A stretch of DNA of 64,000 nt from Paenibacillus sp. H1-7 (GTDB taxonomy: Bacteria; Bacillota; Bacilli; Paenibacillales; NBRC-103111): the NCBI RefSeq assembly GCF_022354825.1, contig NZ_CP031168.1, positions 4,837,501 to 4,901,500 of the forward strand. The letters are read 5' to 3'. Positions within the stretch are counted from its first letter, which is position 1. Every line of letters starts with the position of its first letter. Below are positions 50,187 to 59,362 of the stretch, in pieces. Both the position numbers and the translations under genes were made by a program. The notes beneath the pieces were generated by a model, which was given only the letters and a program-made list of their open reading frames with translations, ran no database searches and was not told the origin of the DNA.

Positions 50187-52913
50187 TTATACTTCGCCTA
50201 GAGAAAGCTTTCCTCCAATAGTCATAATTTCCGCTGGACGAATCGGAATCACATATCCGACCCCAATCTCCTCCCCTTCTTCTTCAAGCACATTACTTCC
50301 GTATAGGGAGTCATTAGATCCATGTACAGACTCAACATGCAGTTGTGTCGCTAGCTCTGTCATATTGAACCATCGCATAATGAAGTCATCTGAAGAACCG
50401 TTCATCTTAACCGTTGAGAGCGCAAGCCCGTCGCCTGACCAACGGATAAATTGATACTCTGCCGGCAGAGTTCCGGATTGCAATGGGATTTGTACCGCTG
50501 TCCAAGGAATCTGTGCTTGGTAAGCCGCTGCAAACGACTGTATGGCATCATGATTATCGCCGTGTGGAATAATCACATACTCAAACTCATGATCTCCCAA
50601 GCACTGTGCCTCCGGAGTCTCGAAGACTCCCCAGTCACCCAGCTCGCGAACAGCTCTTAGCAGAGTAACGGCTATCGTACCCCTGTCGTCACGCAATATC
50701 TCATATTCATTTAAACCAAAATTGCATACCGTCAGTCCGTAACTGTCGTTGTGGACATTGACAAAGGCCTGTTGATGCTGACAGTTACTCGGGTTCGTCC
50801 ATTCTGGTGCAGGTACCGTATCCCTGGCAGCTACCTCAAAGATGGAATCAGCGTAATGGACGGCTGAGTTAATATCCGTAGGAAACAGCACTCGAATGCG
50901 GTGATCCTTCGCTTCGTTTCTCAGACTCGTTGTAACTTTAAGCTGCGGAACACCTTGCTCCAGCGTGAGACGAGTCGTAACGGTTAGTGATATGGTTTGT
51001 TTGCTCCGTTGTGCAATACGCTCAAGGAACGGGACGAATTCTTGGATTTCTTGCTCCAATATTTCATCGCCGCTAACAGGAATTTCCCAATGATGAATAA
51101 TTGCAATCACCGTATGAAACGATGTTTGCTCCTCTACATAAATTTCAGCCGGTAACCCACGGGTCGTAAGGGGAACATCCCCCTCCGGTGCCCTGAAGAT
51201 ATACTCATTTCCGATATCACCCACATTTTCATAAGCGCCGAGGCCGGTATAAGTCTTAGCCGTTCTTTTATCAGTGATATCATAGGTTCCATCTTCGGCA
51301 ATGAATACGCGTAAGAATTCGTTCTCCATCCTGTATGGGACGGCTTTATTCAGAAAGGCTTGCGAATGTACAGTTTTCGTTACATCTCTGCATAAGGCAA
51401 ACGTTGTATACCCCAAAGCCGGGATGTTTTGTGCAAGGAACTGCACACGTACGGAACGAGCCATGTAAGGCTGACGAAACCTATCTTCGGGTAGTTCATA
51501 GCCAAAGGTCGCCCCAAGGTCTTCCAGCTTGGCATCTAACATATCCCCGTTTTTATCTTTTACAACATAGCCTTCAAGTGAAAGCTCCTTTAGCTCCTCG
51601 ACAATCTTCCTTCGATTTCCATTTGCAAGCGGAAGTCTCTTGACCTCCAAGTCGATGCTGACTACGCCGGTACGATTCCAGCCAGACGTGTTGAATATAG
51701 TAAATGGAATCGCAGATTGATCATAAGCCGTTTCGGTATCTATATTACCAGTGATGGCTTTCAAGCTATTGGCTGTAATTTGCTCAGCAACCTGATAGCT
51801 TTTAGCAAACCGAGTCATCATTTCTTGGTGAACCTCATCAACGCTGCAACCGCAAATGCTATCATGCGGATGATTTTGCATCAGAGTTTTCCACGCATAA
51901 GTTAACCAGTGCTTAGGGTACGTATTCCCCGTCAGCTTGGCGAATGTGGCGATCGGTTCGGCGACCTTCTCCAAATAGGTTTGGATTTTCTGATTCGCCT
52001 GCTTAATATATACCCGTGAGGAAGCGGTATTAACTAATGTCCACCACCCGTTTGTCCGCTGGCTTCTTAATTCCCCGCGAATGGTCGATAGATTCTCAGG
52101 CAGCTCGTTCTTCAACCGGGTTACATATTCGATAAAGTTGGAATGAAGAAACTCAACCCCCGGGTACAAGCTTCTCGCAGTACTAAGCGCATCTGACAAA
52201 TTCGTTTGTACGGGCTGATGATCACAGCCATTCATGAATAACAGATGTGGTGTAGAAGCATACTTCTCGGCATCCCGAATCTTCCGTTCCCAGTAGACCA
52301 AAGCCTCGTTAGGATCAGCCGGAGCTTCCATGCCATTATGATACCAGTTGGCGAACAATATCCCGAGGATGGTTGAGCCGTCCGGTGATTGCCAATTCAT
52401 TTCCGAAAAGGCCGATTCATAGTCTCCCCTTGCTTCATTATTAAAACCTACCGGCTTTACCCCTCGCCCGAAAACTGCAGTATCCATACCTGCTTGAAGC
52501 AAAATTTGCGGTGCCTGCCCCATATTGCCAAACGAATCGGGGAAATACCCTAGCTTACAGATGGCGCCATATTCCCTTGCATCCTCATGACCAATTAATA
52601 AGTTTCGGATATTCGCCTCACTGCTTGTTAAGAATTCATCCTGCAGGATGTACCACGGCCCGATGAGCAGCTTCCCCTCTTGAACCAAGCGTACAATCTG
52701 CTCTTTCTTCTCAGGTCTGATTTGCAAGTAATCATCCAAAATAATGGTTTGCCCATCGAGATGGAAGCTTCGAAACTCAGGGTCCTGCTCAAACAAATCG
52801 AGTAACGTATCCATCATCTCAACCAAACGTACCCGATGCTTTTCAAAGGGCAAATACCACTCCCGATCCCAATGTGAATGTGAAATGATGTGTGCATACT
52901 TTTGTGGTACCAA
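50187..52913 (-). CDS. Glycoside hydrolase family 38 alpha-mannosidase
   Basis: 908 residues, typical of bacterial GH38 (mannosylglycerate hydrolase/MngB-like). The zinc site starts at HIISHSHWDREWY, the nucleophile Asp lies in KLGYFPDSFGN, and HPHDSICGCSVDEVHQEM completes the catalytic domain; beta-rich domains follow to the C-terminus. The best start is TTG 52913 directly behind GGAGTGGAG; the upstream ATG at 52949 has no site. No signal peptide, so it hydrolyses imported mannosides or phosphorylated mannosylglycerate. It follows the solute-binding gene at 53015 by about 100 bp on the same strand. Confidence 0.9.
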   Translation of the reverse strand: MVPQKYAHIISHSHWDREWYLPFEKHRVRLVEMMDTLLDLFEQDPEFRSFHLDGQTIILDDYLQIRPEKKEQIVRLVQEGKLLIGPWYILQDEFLTSSEANIRNLLIGHEDAREYGAICKLGYFPDSFGNMGQAPQILLQAGMDTAVFGRGVKPVGFNNEARGDYESAFSEMNWQSPDGSTILGILFANWYHNGMEAPADPNEALVYWERKIRDAEKYASTPHLLFMNGCDHQPVQTNLSDALSTARSLYPGVEFLHSNFIEYVTRLKNELPENLSTIRGELRSQRTNGWWTLVNTASSRVYIKQANQKIQTYLEKVAEPIATFAKLTGNTYPKHWLTYAWKTLMQNHPHDSICGCSVDEVHQEMMTRFAKSYQVAEQITANSLKAITGNIDTETAYDQSAIPFTIFNTSGWNRTGVVSIDLEVKRLPLANGNRRKIVEELKELSLEGYVVKDKNGDMLDAKLEDLGATFGYELPEDRFRQPYMARSVRVQFLAQNIPALGYTTFALCRDVTKTVHSQAFLNKAVPYRMENEFLRVFIAEDGTYDITDKRTAKTYTGLGAYENVGDIGNEYIFRAPEGDVPLTTRGLPAEIYVEEQTSFHTVIAIIHHWEIPVSGDEILEQEIQEFVPFLERIAQRSKQTISLTVTTRLTLEQGVPQLKVTTSLRNEAKDHRIRVLFPTDINSAVHYADSIFEVAARDTVPAPEWTNPSNCQHQQAFVNVHNDSYGLTVCNFGLNEYEILRDDRGTIAVTLLRAVRELGDWGVFETPEAQCLGDHEFEYVIIPHGDNHDAIQSFAAAYQAQIPWTAVQIPLQSGTLPAEYQFIRWSGDGLALSTVKMNGSSDDFIMRWFNMTELATQLHVESVHGSNDSLYGSNVLEEEGEEIGVGYVIPIRPAEIMTIGGKLSLGEV

Positions 52914-53014
52914 TTGCTCCACTCCTCTTATCTGTATGGTTATCTGCAAAAATTTCTTAGCAGCAAATTAACGTTTCCCTTTTTATTTTTGATGTTATTT
53001 CATTTAAACCAGCA

Positions 53015-54334
53015 TCACTTCTTTTTATTGGCTAGCTCCTGTTCAATCGCCTTATTCGCTTCTTCCTGGGTTTCCCTGAGCAGGGTGTTAACGTCCTTCG
53101 TCCCGGTTATGAACGATTCGGCCGCTGTGTTGATTTTACCGGCAACGATAACGTGATATGGATTGGGTGGAGCCATTTTCGCTGATTTAACTTTTAACGC
53201 CCCTTGAATGTTCTTGCCTTTCGCCACTTCTACATCGGCAAGAAAATCTTTTTTAATCGACTCGTCATTCAAAACGGTCAAACGGCTTTTTTTATTCAAA
53301 ATGGTTTGAACCTCCGGAGAGCCAAATAACTGAATCGCCTTGAAGGCTTCTTCTTTATTTTTGGATGATTTGGAAACAACCATCATTTGTGCGCCGTGGT
53401 CAATGGTGACTCCAGGGTTATCCTTATAGGAGGGGGCCCCAACAAGATCGAAATTGAGCTGCACTCCCGCCTGTTTAATGAAGCCTATCGTATCAGGAAT
53501 CCAGTTCAAATACATGGCGGTTTGCTGCGTTTTAGTAAAGCTGTCCCAACCAGGCGGCTTTTGCCCATTTTGGACCATTCCAGGAATTTGATAAAAAGCT
53601 TGAACCTGCTCCATAATCGATTTGATCTGATCATTGTCAATTGCCGCCTTATTGGTTTTCGGGTCGACAAAAGACAAAGATCTCACTCTGGCAAAAAACT
53701 CGGGATTGGTGGGGAGACTTCCGCGGTATTGGACCCCATCCTCAAAATAGGTCATTTTCTTGGCAAGCTCCAAATACTCATCGAAGGTCATGCCTTCTTT
53801 CGGGTAAGGAACACCCCGTTTATCGAAAAGTTCCTTATTGTAAAACAATGCCATTTGATTTAACGCAAAGGGAATGCCGTAGATTTCACCTTTAGAGCCT
53901 AATTCCTTTATCCAATCGATATTGGGACTTGAGAAATGACTTAAATCCATTTTGTATTTCTTCACAAATTCACTTACATCATATGGAATATCCAGCTCCT
54001 TAAGGACAGGAAATCTTGAGTTTGCCGAATAAATAATGTCGGGAGTCTGACCTGCAGCAACCAATTTATTGATATCATCCCGTACAATCTTCAAGGTAAT
54101 GTGAGGATACTTTGCCTTTAATGGTGTGATGAGTACCTGTTCGAATTCTTCATCGGTCATGTTTAAAAAATAAGGTGCCAACGTAAGCTCAACAGGAACC
54201 GATTCCTTTGGCTTGTCGCTGGACGACTCTGGTTCCAACGATTTTTGACCGCTGCAGCCTGCCAGCAAACCGGAAAAAATAGAACCGATCATCAGTAATG
54301 AATACGCTTTCTTGAATGAGCGTTTGTTGGACAT
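53015..54334 (-). CDS. Sugar ABC transporter solute-binding lipoprotein
   Basis: 439 residues with lipobox LLAGC after a positively charged N-terminus and hydrophobic core. The segment ALFYNKELFDKRGVPYPKEG is shared with the paralogues at 1444-2748 and 54541-55839. AAGGGG precedes the ATG by about 11 nt. No permease genes are adjacent, so it must use permeases encoded elsewhere. It is preceded by a strong promoter with an AraR-like operator (54434-54477). With the alpha-mannosidase downstream it probably captures a mannoside. Confidence 0.9.
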   Translation of the reverse strand: MSNKRSFKKAYSLLMIGSIFSGLLAGCSGQKSLEPESSSDKPKESVPVELTLAPYFLNMTDEEFEQVLITPLKAKYPHITLKIVRDDINKLVAAGQTPDIIYSANSRFPVLKELDIPYDVSEFVKKYKMDLSHFSSPNIDWIKELGSKGEIYGIPFALNQMALFYNKELFDKRGVPYPKEGMTFDEYLELAKKMTYFEDGVQYRGSLPTNPEFFARVRSLSFVDPKTNKAAIDNDQIKSIMEQVQAFYQIPGMVQNGQKPPGWDSFTKTQQTAMYLNWIPDTIGFIKQAGVQLNFDLVGAPSYKDNPGVTIDHGAQMMVVSKSSKNKEEAFKAIQLFGSPEVQTILNKKSRLTVLNDESIKKDFLADVEVAKGKNIQGALKVKSAKMAPPNPYHVIVAGKINTAAESFITGTKDVNTLLRETQEEANKAIEQELANKKK

Positions 54335-54433
54335 CGGAATTTGCCCCTTCCTAATATAAAGCTAAGCTTCTCATTGAAACAACATCCGTTGATCACTATA
54401 CCTTTATCTATAAGCGTTTCTATGATTGATCAA

Positions 54434-54477
54434 ATTATAACATTCAAATGTACCCTTGTAAATATAATGTATATTCA
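54434..54477 (-). promoter_or_regulatory. Promoter and operator of the 53015-54334 gene
   Basis: Minus strand: -35 TTTACA (54457-54462), 17 bp, -10 TATAAT (54434-54439), with TGAATATACA (54468-54477) just upstream. About 70 bp around it are very similar to the promoter at 56016-56059. Confidence 0.75.
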
Positions 54478-54540
54478 ATTATATCATTTACATTACATAA
54501 GATTCTGAGAACGGATCAACAAGCAAGGTTTCGGACCCAA

Positions 54541-55839
54541 TTATTTGGCGCCGGCTTCTTTCTCACGTATTCTCTGGTTCGCTTTCTCATCCGCTTCTCT
54601 TAATGCCGTATTCACGTCCTTACCTTTCTCGACTATATCCTTCAGCGCTTCGTTAATAGCGCCACTTGCTATTGAATCATATTTTGTTGGAGTGAACGAT
54701 TTCGCCGGTCTTGTTTTGTAGATGGCTTGAACGTTTTTGTTCTTCAGAAACTCAATATTGGAGCCGAATGCGTCTCTTATCTTAGCATCTTTAAGGATGC
54801 TGACCCGGGCTTGCTTCGACATATCCGTCTGAACTTCATCGGAAGTAATTGTTAAAATCACCTGAAAAGCAGCATCCTTATTCTTGCTGGTTGATGAAAT
54901 TCCCATCGCATGCTCGTCTACCCTCATTCCGGTGCCTGGTGCCTCCGGCCATGTTGGATAACTAACGATATCCCATATATCGGGATTCGTATATAATTTT
55001 CCCTCGTAAATAATATTGACCGAAGCGATCATGGCTAGGGTACCTTTTAACAAGAGATCGTTGGCAGCCGAGTTATAGGTAATCTGCTCGTTGCCTGGGA
55101 TTTGTCGAATCCTGGCCGCATTGCTTAATACCTTCTGCCATTGATCCGAATTAAGGAGTGATTTGTTCATCTTGGGATCAACAAAGGGCAGACTTAACTG
55201 GGACGCCATTCGTTCAGTCACATTCGGTTCCAATCCGCGATACTGAATCCCGCTATCGAGTTTAGTCAATTTTTTGGCTAGCTCATATACGTCATCCCAA
55301 GTCATGCCGTCTTTTGGATAGGGCATACCGAATTTATCGAATATTTCTTTGTTGTAATATAGTGCTGAGAAATGTCTCCAGTAAGGGATTGCAATAAGAT
55401 CTTCCCTTTGTGTGCCTGCTTTAATCGCATCAAGAGCCTCCGGTTCAAAGCGCCCAAGATCTAAATTATACTTTTTGATCAGGTCGGATAAGGAAATGAC
55501 TAAATCCAAATCCCTCCAGGTAGAAAAGCCGCCAACGTTGCTATCGATGACGATATCTGGTGTTTGGCCGGCAGCTACGAGCTCAGGCAGCATTTTCCCC
55601 TGGACATACGGTATCATTTGCACAGTGATCCATGGATATTTCTTGCTTACGGGGTCCGTTATGTATCGTTTCATTTCTTCGTCGGTCATCCAACCGCTAG
55701 GCATTCCGATTGTTAAAGTAACCGGTGGATTATTGACGGCGGGTGTATCCGTTGACTCGCTCTTTCCTTCCTTGTTGATAGTTGAACATCCCGAAAAGAC
55801 GATCATGGCAATGGACGTTACAAAAATAATTTTTTTCAC
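54541..55839 (-). CDS. Sugar ABC transporter solute-binding lipoprotein
   Basis: 432 residues. I start at GTG 55839, 8 nt behind GGAGGG, giving MKKIIFVTSIAMIVFSGC with lipobox VFSGC; the longer in-frame reading to 55941 lacks a site and hides the signal peptide. The segment ALYYNKEIFDKFGMPYPKDG marks it as a close paralogue of the other two binding proteins in the window. No permeases are adjacent. It has its own promoter and operator at 56016-56059. Confidence 0.9.
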   Translation of the reverse strand: MKKIIFVTSIAMIVFSGCSTINKEGKSESTDTPAVNNPPVTLTIGMPSGWMTDEEMKRYITDPVSKKYPWITVQMIPYVQGKMLPELVAAGQTPDIVIDSNVGGFSTWRDLDLVISLSDLIKKYNLDLGRFEPEALDAIKAGTQREDLIAIPYWRHFSALYYNKEIFDKFGMPYPKDGMTWDDVYELAKKLTKLDSGIQYRGLEPNVTERMASQLSLPFVDPKMNKSLLNSDQWQKVLSNAARIRQIPGNEQITYNSAANDLLLKGTLAMIASVNIIYEGKLYTNPDIWDIVSYPTWPEAPGTGMRVDEHAMGISSTSKNKDAAFQVILTITSDEVQTDMSKQARVSILKDAKIRDAFGSNIEFLKNKNVQAIYKTRPAKSFTPTKYDSIASGAINEALKDIVEKGKDVNTALREADEKANQRIREKEAGAK

Positions 55840-56015
55840 CACAGTATCCCTCCATTCAAATAATGATGCAAGTTTTCCAACGATCAAAAACAATGAAGGC
55901 GCTTTCGAAAAAATGAATTTGCACATAATAGATATTGACAAACGCTCATTTCATCCCCCCTATTTATTAATTCAAATACGGTTACAACTGAATGTGTATT
56001 TCTGTGATTGATCGG

Positions 56016-56059
56016 ATTATAACATCCGCAAGTTCACTTGTAAATATATTGTATATACA
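56016..56059 (-). promoter_or_regulatory. Promoter and operator of the 54541-55839 gene
   Basis: Minus strand: -35 TTTACA (56039-56044), 17 bp, -10 TATAAT (56016-56021), and the perfect palindrome TGTATATACA (56050-56059) just upstream. The element resembles the AraR operator core and is conserved at 54468-54477. Confidence 0.75.
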
Positions 56060-56134
56060 TTTATACTCTTTGGTCAACACTCTATTAACTGTTATAATAG
56101 ATCCTTCCTCTCTCGGTGAAGCGGTAGCGATACG

Positions 56135-56191
56135 TGAAAAAAACAAAGCAGCCTATAATCGTGATTGAAAACCGGATTAAGGCTGCTTTTG
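56135..56191 (-). terminator. Terminator of the paiB gene
   Basis: On the minus strand CAAAAGCAGCC and GGCTGCTTTG pair, with an inner TAATC/GATTA helix and a tail TTTTTTTC. Confidence 0.8.
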
Positions 56192-56217
56192 TTCTGTTGT
56201 GGTTAACGGAAATACCG

Positions 56218-56835
56218 TTAGCTTAATGGCCTAAGATTTTGTTTCATAAGAGAAGAAATTCTTTGCTCGTCAGTATTTTGGATTTTCTCAAGCTGTTGAA
56301 TAACCAATTCCTGTCGTTGTATTGAATGATTTTGGCTTAACTTTGCTTTCCCTTCTATCCTGTTAATTTTCAATTTAAAGCCTTGAACTCCCTTGTTCAA
56401 ACCGCTTAGAAAGCCGGGATCTATATCACGCAAACTGTAGGAGCTATTAGGAGCTTCGTACTTTAATACCATATCATTTAAGGAAGCCATCAACTCATCT
56501 TCGTTATCTATGAGTTCAACTTCCCCATATACGTGAACAGTCACGTAGTTCCATGTTGGAACTGCCTTATTGGTCTCATACCAAGACGGAGAGATATAAC
56601 AATGAGGACCATGAAATACTCCTAACACACTTTGATTCCTAATGTCTTTCCATTGAGGATTGGGACGAGCAAAATGTCCGACTAGATGCATATGATTATT
56701 ATCGAGAAGTAAGGGCAAATGGGTGGCAAAAGGTGTTCCATCATGTTGAGAAAACAAAGTAGCAAAACTATTTTCTTTAATAATCTTGTAGGCAACGGAT
56801 ACATCCGTAATTTCAAAATGCGAAGGTATATACAT
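56218..56835 (-). CDS. paiB: PaiB-like FMN-binding negative transcriptional regulator
   Basis: 205 residues with the PaiB start MYIPSHFEITD and the FMN-fold segments FATLFSQHDGTPFATHLPLLLD, HLVGHFARPNPQWK and VPTWNYVTVHVYGEVELI. In Bacillus PaiB works with the acetyltransferase PaiA in polyamine and sporulation-related control; no paiA is adjacent. GAGAGGGAAG precedes the ATG. Single gene with its own terminator. Confidence 0.88.
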   Translation of the reverse strand: MYIPSHFEITDVSVAYKIIKENSFATLFSQHDGTPFATHLPLLLDNNHMHLVGHFARPNPQWKDIRNQSVLGVFHGPHCYISPSWYETNKAVPTWNYVTVHVYGEVELIDNEDELMASLNDMVLKYEAPNSSYSLRDIDPGFLSGLNKGVQGFKLKINRIEGKAKLSQNHSIQRQELVIQQLEKIQNTDEQRISSLMKQNLRPLS

Positions 56836-57170
56836 ATGGTCTTCCCTCTCTTACGTTATAATGTTAGTAATCATAAACAAATAGTAGTGTAAAAGAGCGG
56901 ATTACTAAAAGATCCGATTTGCAAAAATTTTAGTGAACCATTGATAAAATTCTAGTATTACCCTGCTCGGTTTCGATATTCTACAATCCTGCTCGTAAAA
57001 TAACGCGGCTGCCAATTCATGCCGGCAGCCGCGTCTTGATTGTATTTAAGCAATCGTTTCCTGTTAGTTGAAAGAATTTAAGCACCCTATGCTATGGCCC
57101 GCAGATTGAAACGTAAAATAACCGATTATCGAATGAAGTTCTGGTAAGCGGCTGCCACTGAACTAAAAAT
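56836..57170. other. Spacer between paiB and the DUF1080 gene
   Basis: 335 bp.  Apart from the terminator at 57003-57034 I see no gene, repeat or structured RNA. Confidence 0.5.
57003..57034 (-). terminator. Terminator of the DUF1080 gene
   Basis: ACGCGGCTGCC and GGCAGCCGCGT form an 11-bp GC-rich stem; the minus-strand side continues TATTTTACG. It lies about 140 bp past the gene. Confidence 0.7.
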
Positions 57171-57785
57171 CTATAAGGAAATCATTTTTATATTGCGAAA
57201 TTCTACATAGCCCCCGTGGTCCTGTAGTCCAATGTGACCTGATCGCGGGAGATCCCGCCAAGCGTACTTGAATTTATTGTCCGTACCGTCCGGGTTTTTA
57301 CCGGCAACAGACCATTGATCTATATCTGCTTCAACTACCACGACGCCATTCAACATGAGCTCAATTTGATTGTTATCGCATGTAATCCGTATTTGATTCC
57401 ATTCCCCCGCCTGACGTACTGTATTCGAGGAGGGAGCAACCAGATCATATAAAGCACCCGAGCTGTTTCTACTCATCTTTTCCTGATCGTAGGTATCCAA
57501 TATTTGCATTTCAAGCCCCGTATTCACCGGATCCTGAAGGTCTGACCACCTAAAAAAAATCCCGCTATTGGTCTTTGATGCCGCTTTGTATTCCAAATGG
57601 ATAATAAAATTTTCAAACTGGTCTACAGTATACAGATATCCGTTGCTCTCCCCCTTACAAACGATATTTCCACCCTGTACCAGCCACCCATCTGGATGTT
57701 TCGTTGCAGCCCAGCCGTTCAGTGTTTCCCCGTCAAACAACAGCCGATAACCTGAATTAATTTCTTCTTCCGTCAGAACATTCAT
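57171..57785 (-). CDS. DUF1080 (3-keto-disaccharide hydrolase family) protein
   Basis: 204 residues, a concanavalin-like beta sandwich. Typical segments are GYRLLFDGETLNGWAATKHPDGW, HLEYKAASKTNSGIFFRWSD, TGLEMQILDTYDQ and SGHIGLQDHGGYVEFRNIKM. Members hydrolyse 3-keto-glycosides produced by a glycoside dehydrogenase. There is no signal peptide. AGGAGG precedes the ATG closely. It is a single gene; a 3-keto sugar dehydrogenase partner is not evident nearby, although MDR and FAD oxidoreductases occur elsewhere in the window. Confidence 0.9.
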   Translation of the reverse strand: MNVLTEEEINSGYRLLFDGETLNGWAATKHPDGWLVQGGNIVCKGESNGYLYTVDQFENFIIHLEYKAASKTNSGIFFRWSDLQDPVNTGLEMQILDTYDQEKMSRNSSGALYDLVAPSSNTVRQAGEWNQIRITCDNNQIELMLNGVVVVEADIDQWSVAGKNPDGTDNKFKYAWRDLPRSGHIGLQDHGGYVEFRNIKMISL

Positions 57786-57926
57786 TGTTATTCCTCCTAA
57801 TAAATTAATTAACTATGAATGAAGACACATATCCGTAAGCATACCGTGCTCAACTTGGCTGTTTTCGAACTCTTCGGCTACTATAAGGTGTTCTCACACC
57901 GCAAAGCACTCCTGACTGGAATGAGA

Positions 57927-57960
57927 ACAGAGAACAACTGCAGACACATGTGTTCTCTGT
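57927..57960. terminator. Hairpin at the end of the dienelactone hydrolase gene
   Basis: ACAGAGAACA and TGTTCTCTGT form a 10-bp stem; the T-rich side (TTTATT) is on the plus strand. Confidence 0.5.
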
Positions 57961-57974
57961 TTATTACACTATTG

Positions 57975-58823
57975 TTAACTGTTAGGCAGCCGAACCTGTT
58001 CAGCATTCGGTTCGCTCAGGCATTCATTCAGGAATGCCAGGGTACGTGCGAAAGCATCTCGAGCGGCATCCACTCGATAACTAGTTCTACTATCATTGAA
58101 AAAAGCATGAGGTGCTTCCGGATATACATGGGGGACGAAGCTTTTGCCAGCTGCATTCATCGCTTCTGCAAATGCCGGTACTCCATCTGTTATCCTTGCG
58201 TCCTTGCCGCCATAGAAGCCGATTACTGGACACTCGATATTTAGAAGTTGTTCCGTTTGAGGCGCATTTCCGTAGAAAATAACGGCTCCTGCCAGCTTCG
58301 AATCGAGACATGCAAGCTGCGCCGACAACGCGCCGCCAAGACAAAATCCGACGGATGCAACCCGCTTTCCGCGAGATGCCGGCTCCTGTTCACGCAAGTA
58401 CTCCGTTGCGGCTGTCACTCTCTGTAAAAACGCGGGGATGTCACGCTGGAAAATCATCTTCTGTGTTTCCTCTAACGCTTCCCGTTCTTCCTCTGATTTT
58501 TCAGCAAGTGCTTGTGAACGTGCTTCCGGATTACCCCAAACACCTATTGGAAGCGAATCCATGAAAGCCTTTAACTGTGCGATTCGCTCAGGTTTAAGCG
58601 GTTCAGGATGTTTGCCGTTTAATGCATACAAATCCGGAGCGAATGCGACATAGCCAGACATAGCCAAACGATCCGTCACACTTTGAATATGTCCATCAAC
58701 ACCCCATATTTCTTGTAACACGATGACGGCAGGTTGCGTACCGATAGCCGCTGCAGGTTTAGCGAGATAACCGCTATATGCATTGTCACTACCGTAATGA
58801 ACCCATTTTGTTAGCAATTCCAT
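57975..58823 (-). CDS. Dienelactone hydrolase family protein
   Basis: 282 residues. The catalytic triad is visible: Cys in SVGFCLGGALSAQ, Asp in FYGGKDARITD and His in PEAPHAFFND. VIVLQEIWGVDGHIQSVTDRLA is the typical N-terminal core. I start at ATG 58823, near AGGAG; earlier in-frame starts overlap it. A central insert (about 95-135, rich in Glu and Arg) is longer than in minimal members. It is a single gene whose natural substrate is unknown. Confidence 0.88.
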   Translation of the reverse strand: MELLTKWVHYGSDNAYSGYLAKPAAAIGTQPAVIVLQEIWGVDGHIQSVTDRLAMSGYVAFAPDLYALNGKHPEPLKPERIAQLKAFMDSLPIGVWGNPEARSQALAEKSEEEREALEETQKMIFQRDIPAFLQRVTAATEYLREQEPASRGKRVASVGFCLGGALSAQLACLDSKLAGAVIFYGNAPQTEQLLNIECPVIGFYGGKDARITDGVPAFAEAMNAAGKSFVPHVYPEAPHAFFNDSRTSYRVDAARDAFARTLAFLNECLSEPNAEQVRLPNS

Positions 58824-59002
58824 TCCTGTACACACTCCTTTGAAAGAGGCTATTCTCATTAAGATTATCATATCTAGGGAGATATTGGAAAGCTCGTCTA
58901 TGATCTAGTAATTTTAAATCGAAACAAGCATCTGTTCTTGCTGTGAGCCTTTATCTGGATTTTTGTGGTCACATTCGAACTCGCATGCTCGGGATAAAGT
59001 GT

Positions 59003-59034
59003 GATAAAATAGCGCTCCCCCAAGAGGGAAGCGC
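59003..59034 (-). terminator. Terminator after the decayed stalk-domain gene
   Basis: Minus strand: GCGCTTCCC and GGGGGAGCGC pair around TCTT, followed by TATTTTATC. Confidence 0.7.
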
Positions 59035-59040
59035 CTGCTT

Positions 59041-59184
59041 TTACTTCATCATAGTATTGGACATTAGGAACTGATCTACAACATCTTTGCCTACGTAGGT
59101 TCTATCGTTAATAATGACCGCTGCGCTTGCTGACATTTTTTCCGAGCCGTTGACTACCAACATGCCGCTTCCAACTCTAACCAT
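59041..59184 (-). pseudogene. C-terminal remnant of a small stalk-domain protein
   Basis: The frame from ATG 59184 to TAA 59041 encodes a stalk-like end (MLVVNGSEKMSASAAVIIND, RTYVGKDVVDQFLMS), similar to copper amine oxidase N-terminal-like proteins. Upstream, in another frame, MTKDK-like Met/Lys/Asp-rich sequence continues the same gene, so it is frameshifted and has no signal peptide. Confidence 0.5.
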
Positions 59185-59220
59185 AATCTCGACATGTCCA
59201 TCATGGCATCGTCCATTTTC

Positions 59221-59337
59221 TTATCCATCATCGCCGACTTGTCCTTGGTCAGCATAACATTTCATTTCACTCGTTAGCAAATAACGAGAACATACGTCCG
59301 TGATGTTCTCCTCATCGTCTGCAACCAATATTTTTAT
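59221..59337 (-). pseudogene. N-terminal fragment of a response regulator
   Basis: The frame reads IKILVADDEENITDVCSRYL, the first strand and acidic pocket of a receiver domain, then runs into unrelated sequence and stops at TAA 59221. No start codon or downstream domain remains. Confidence 0.55.
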
Positions 59338-59362
59338 TGCTGCTATAGCGATTCACCGCCAC

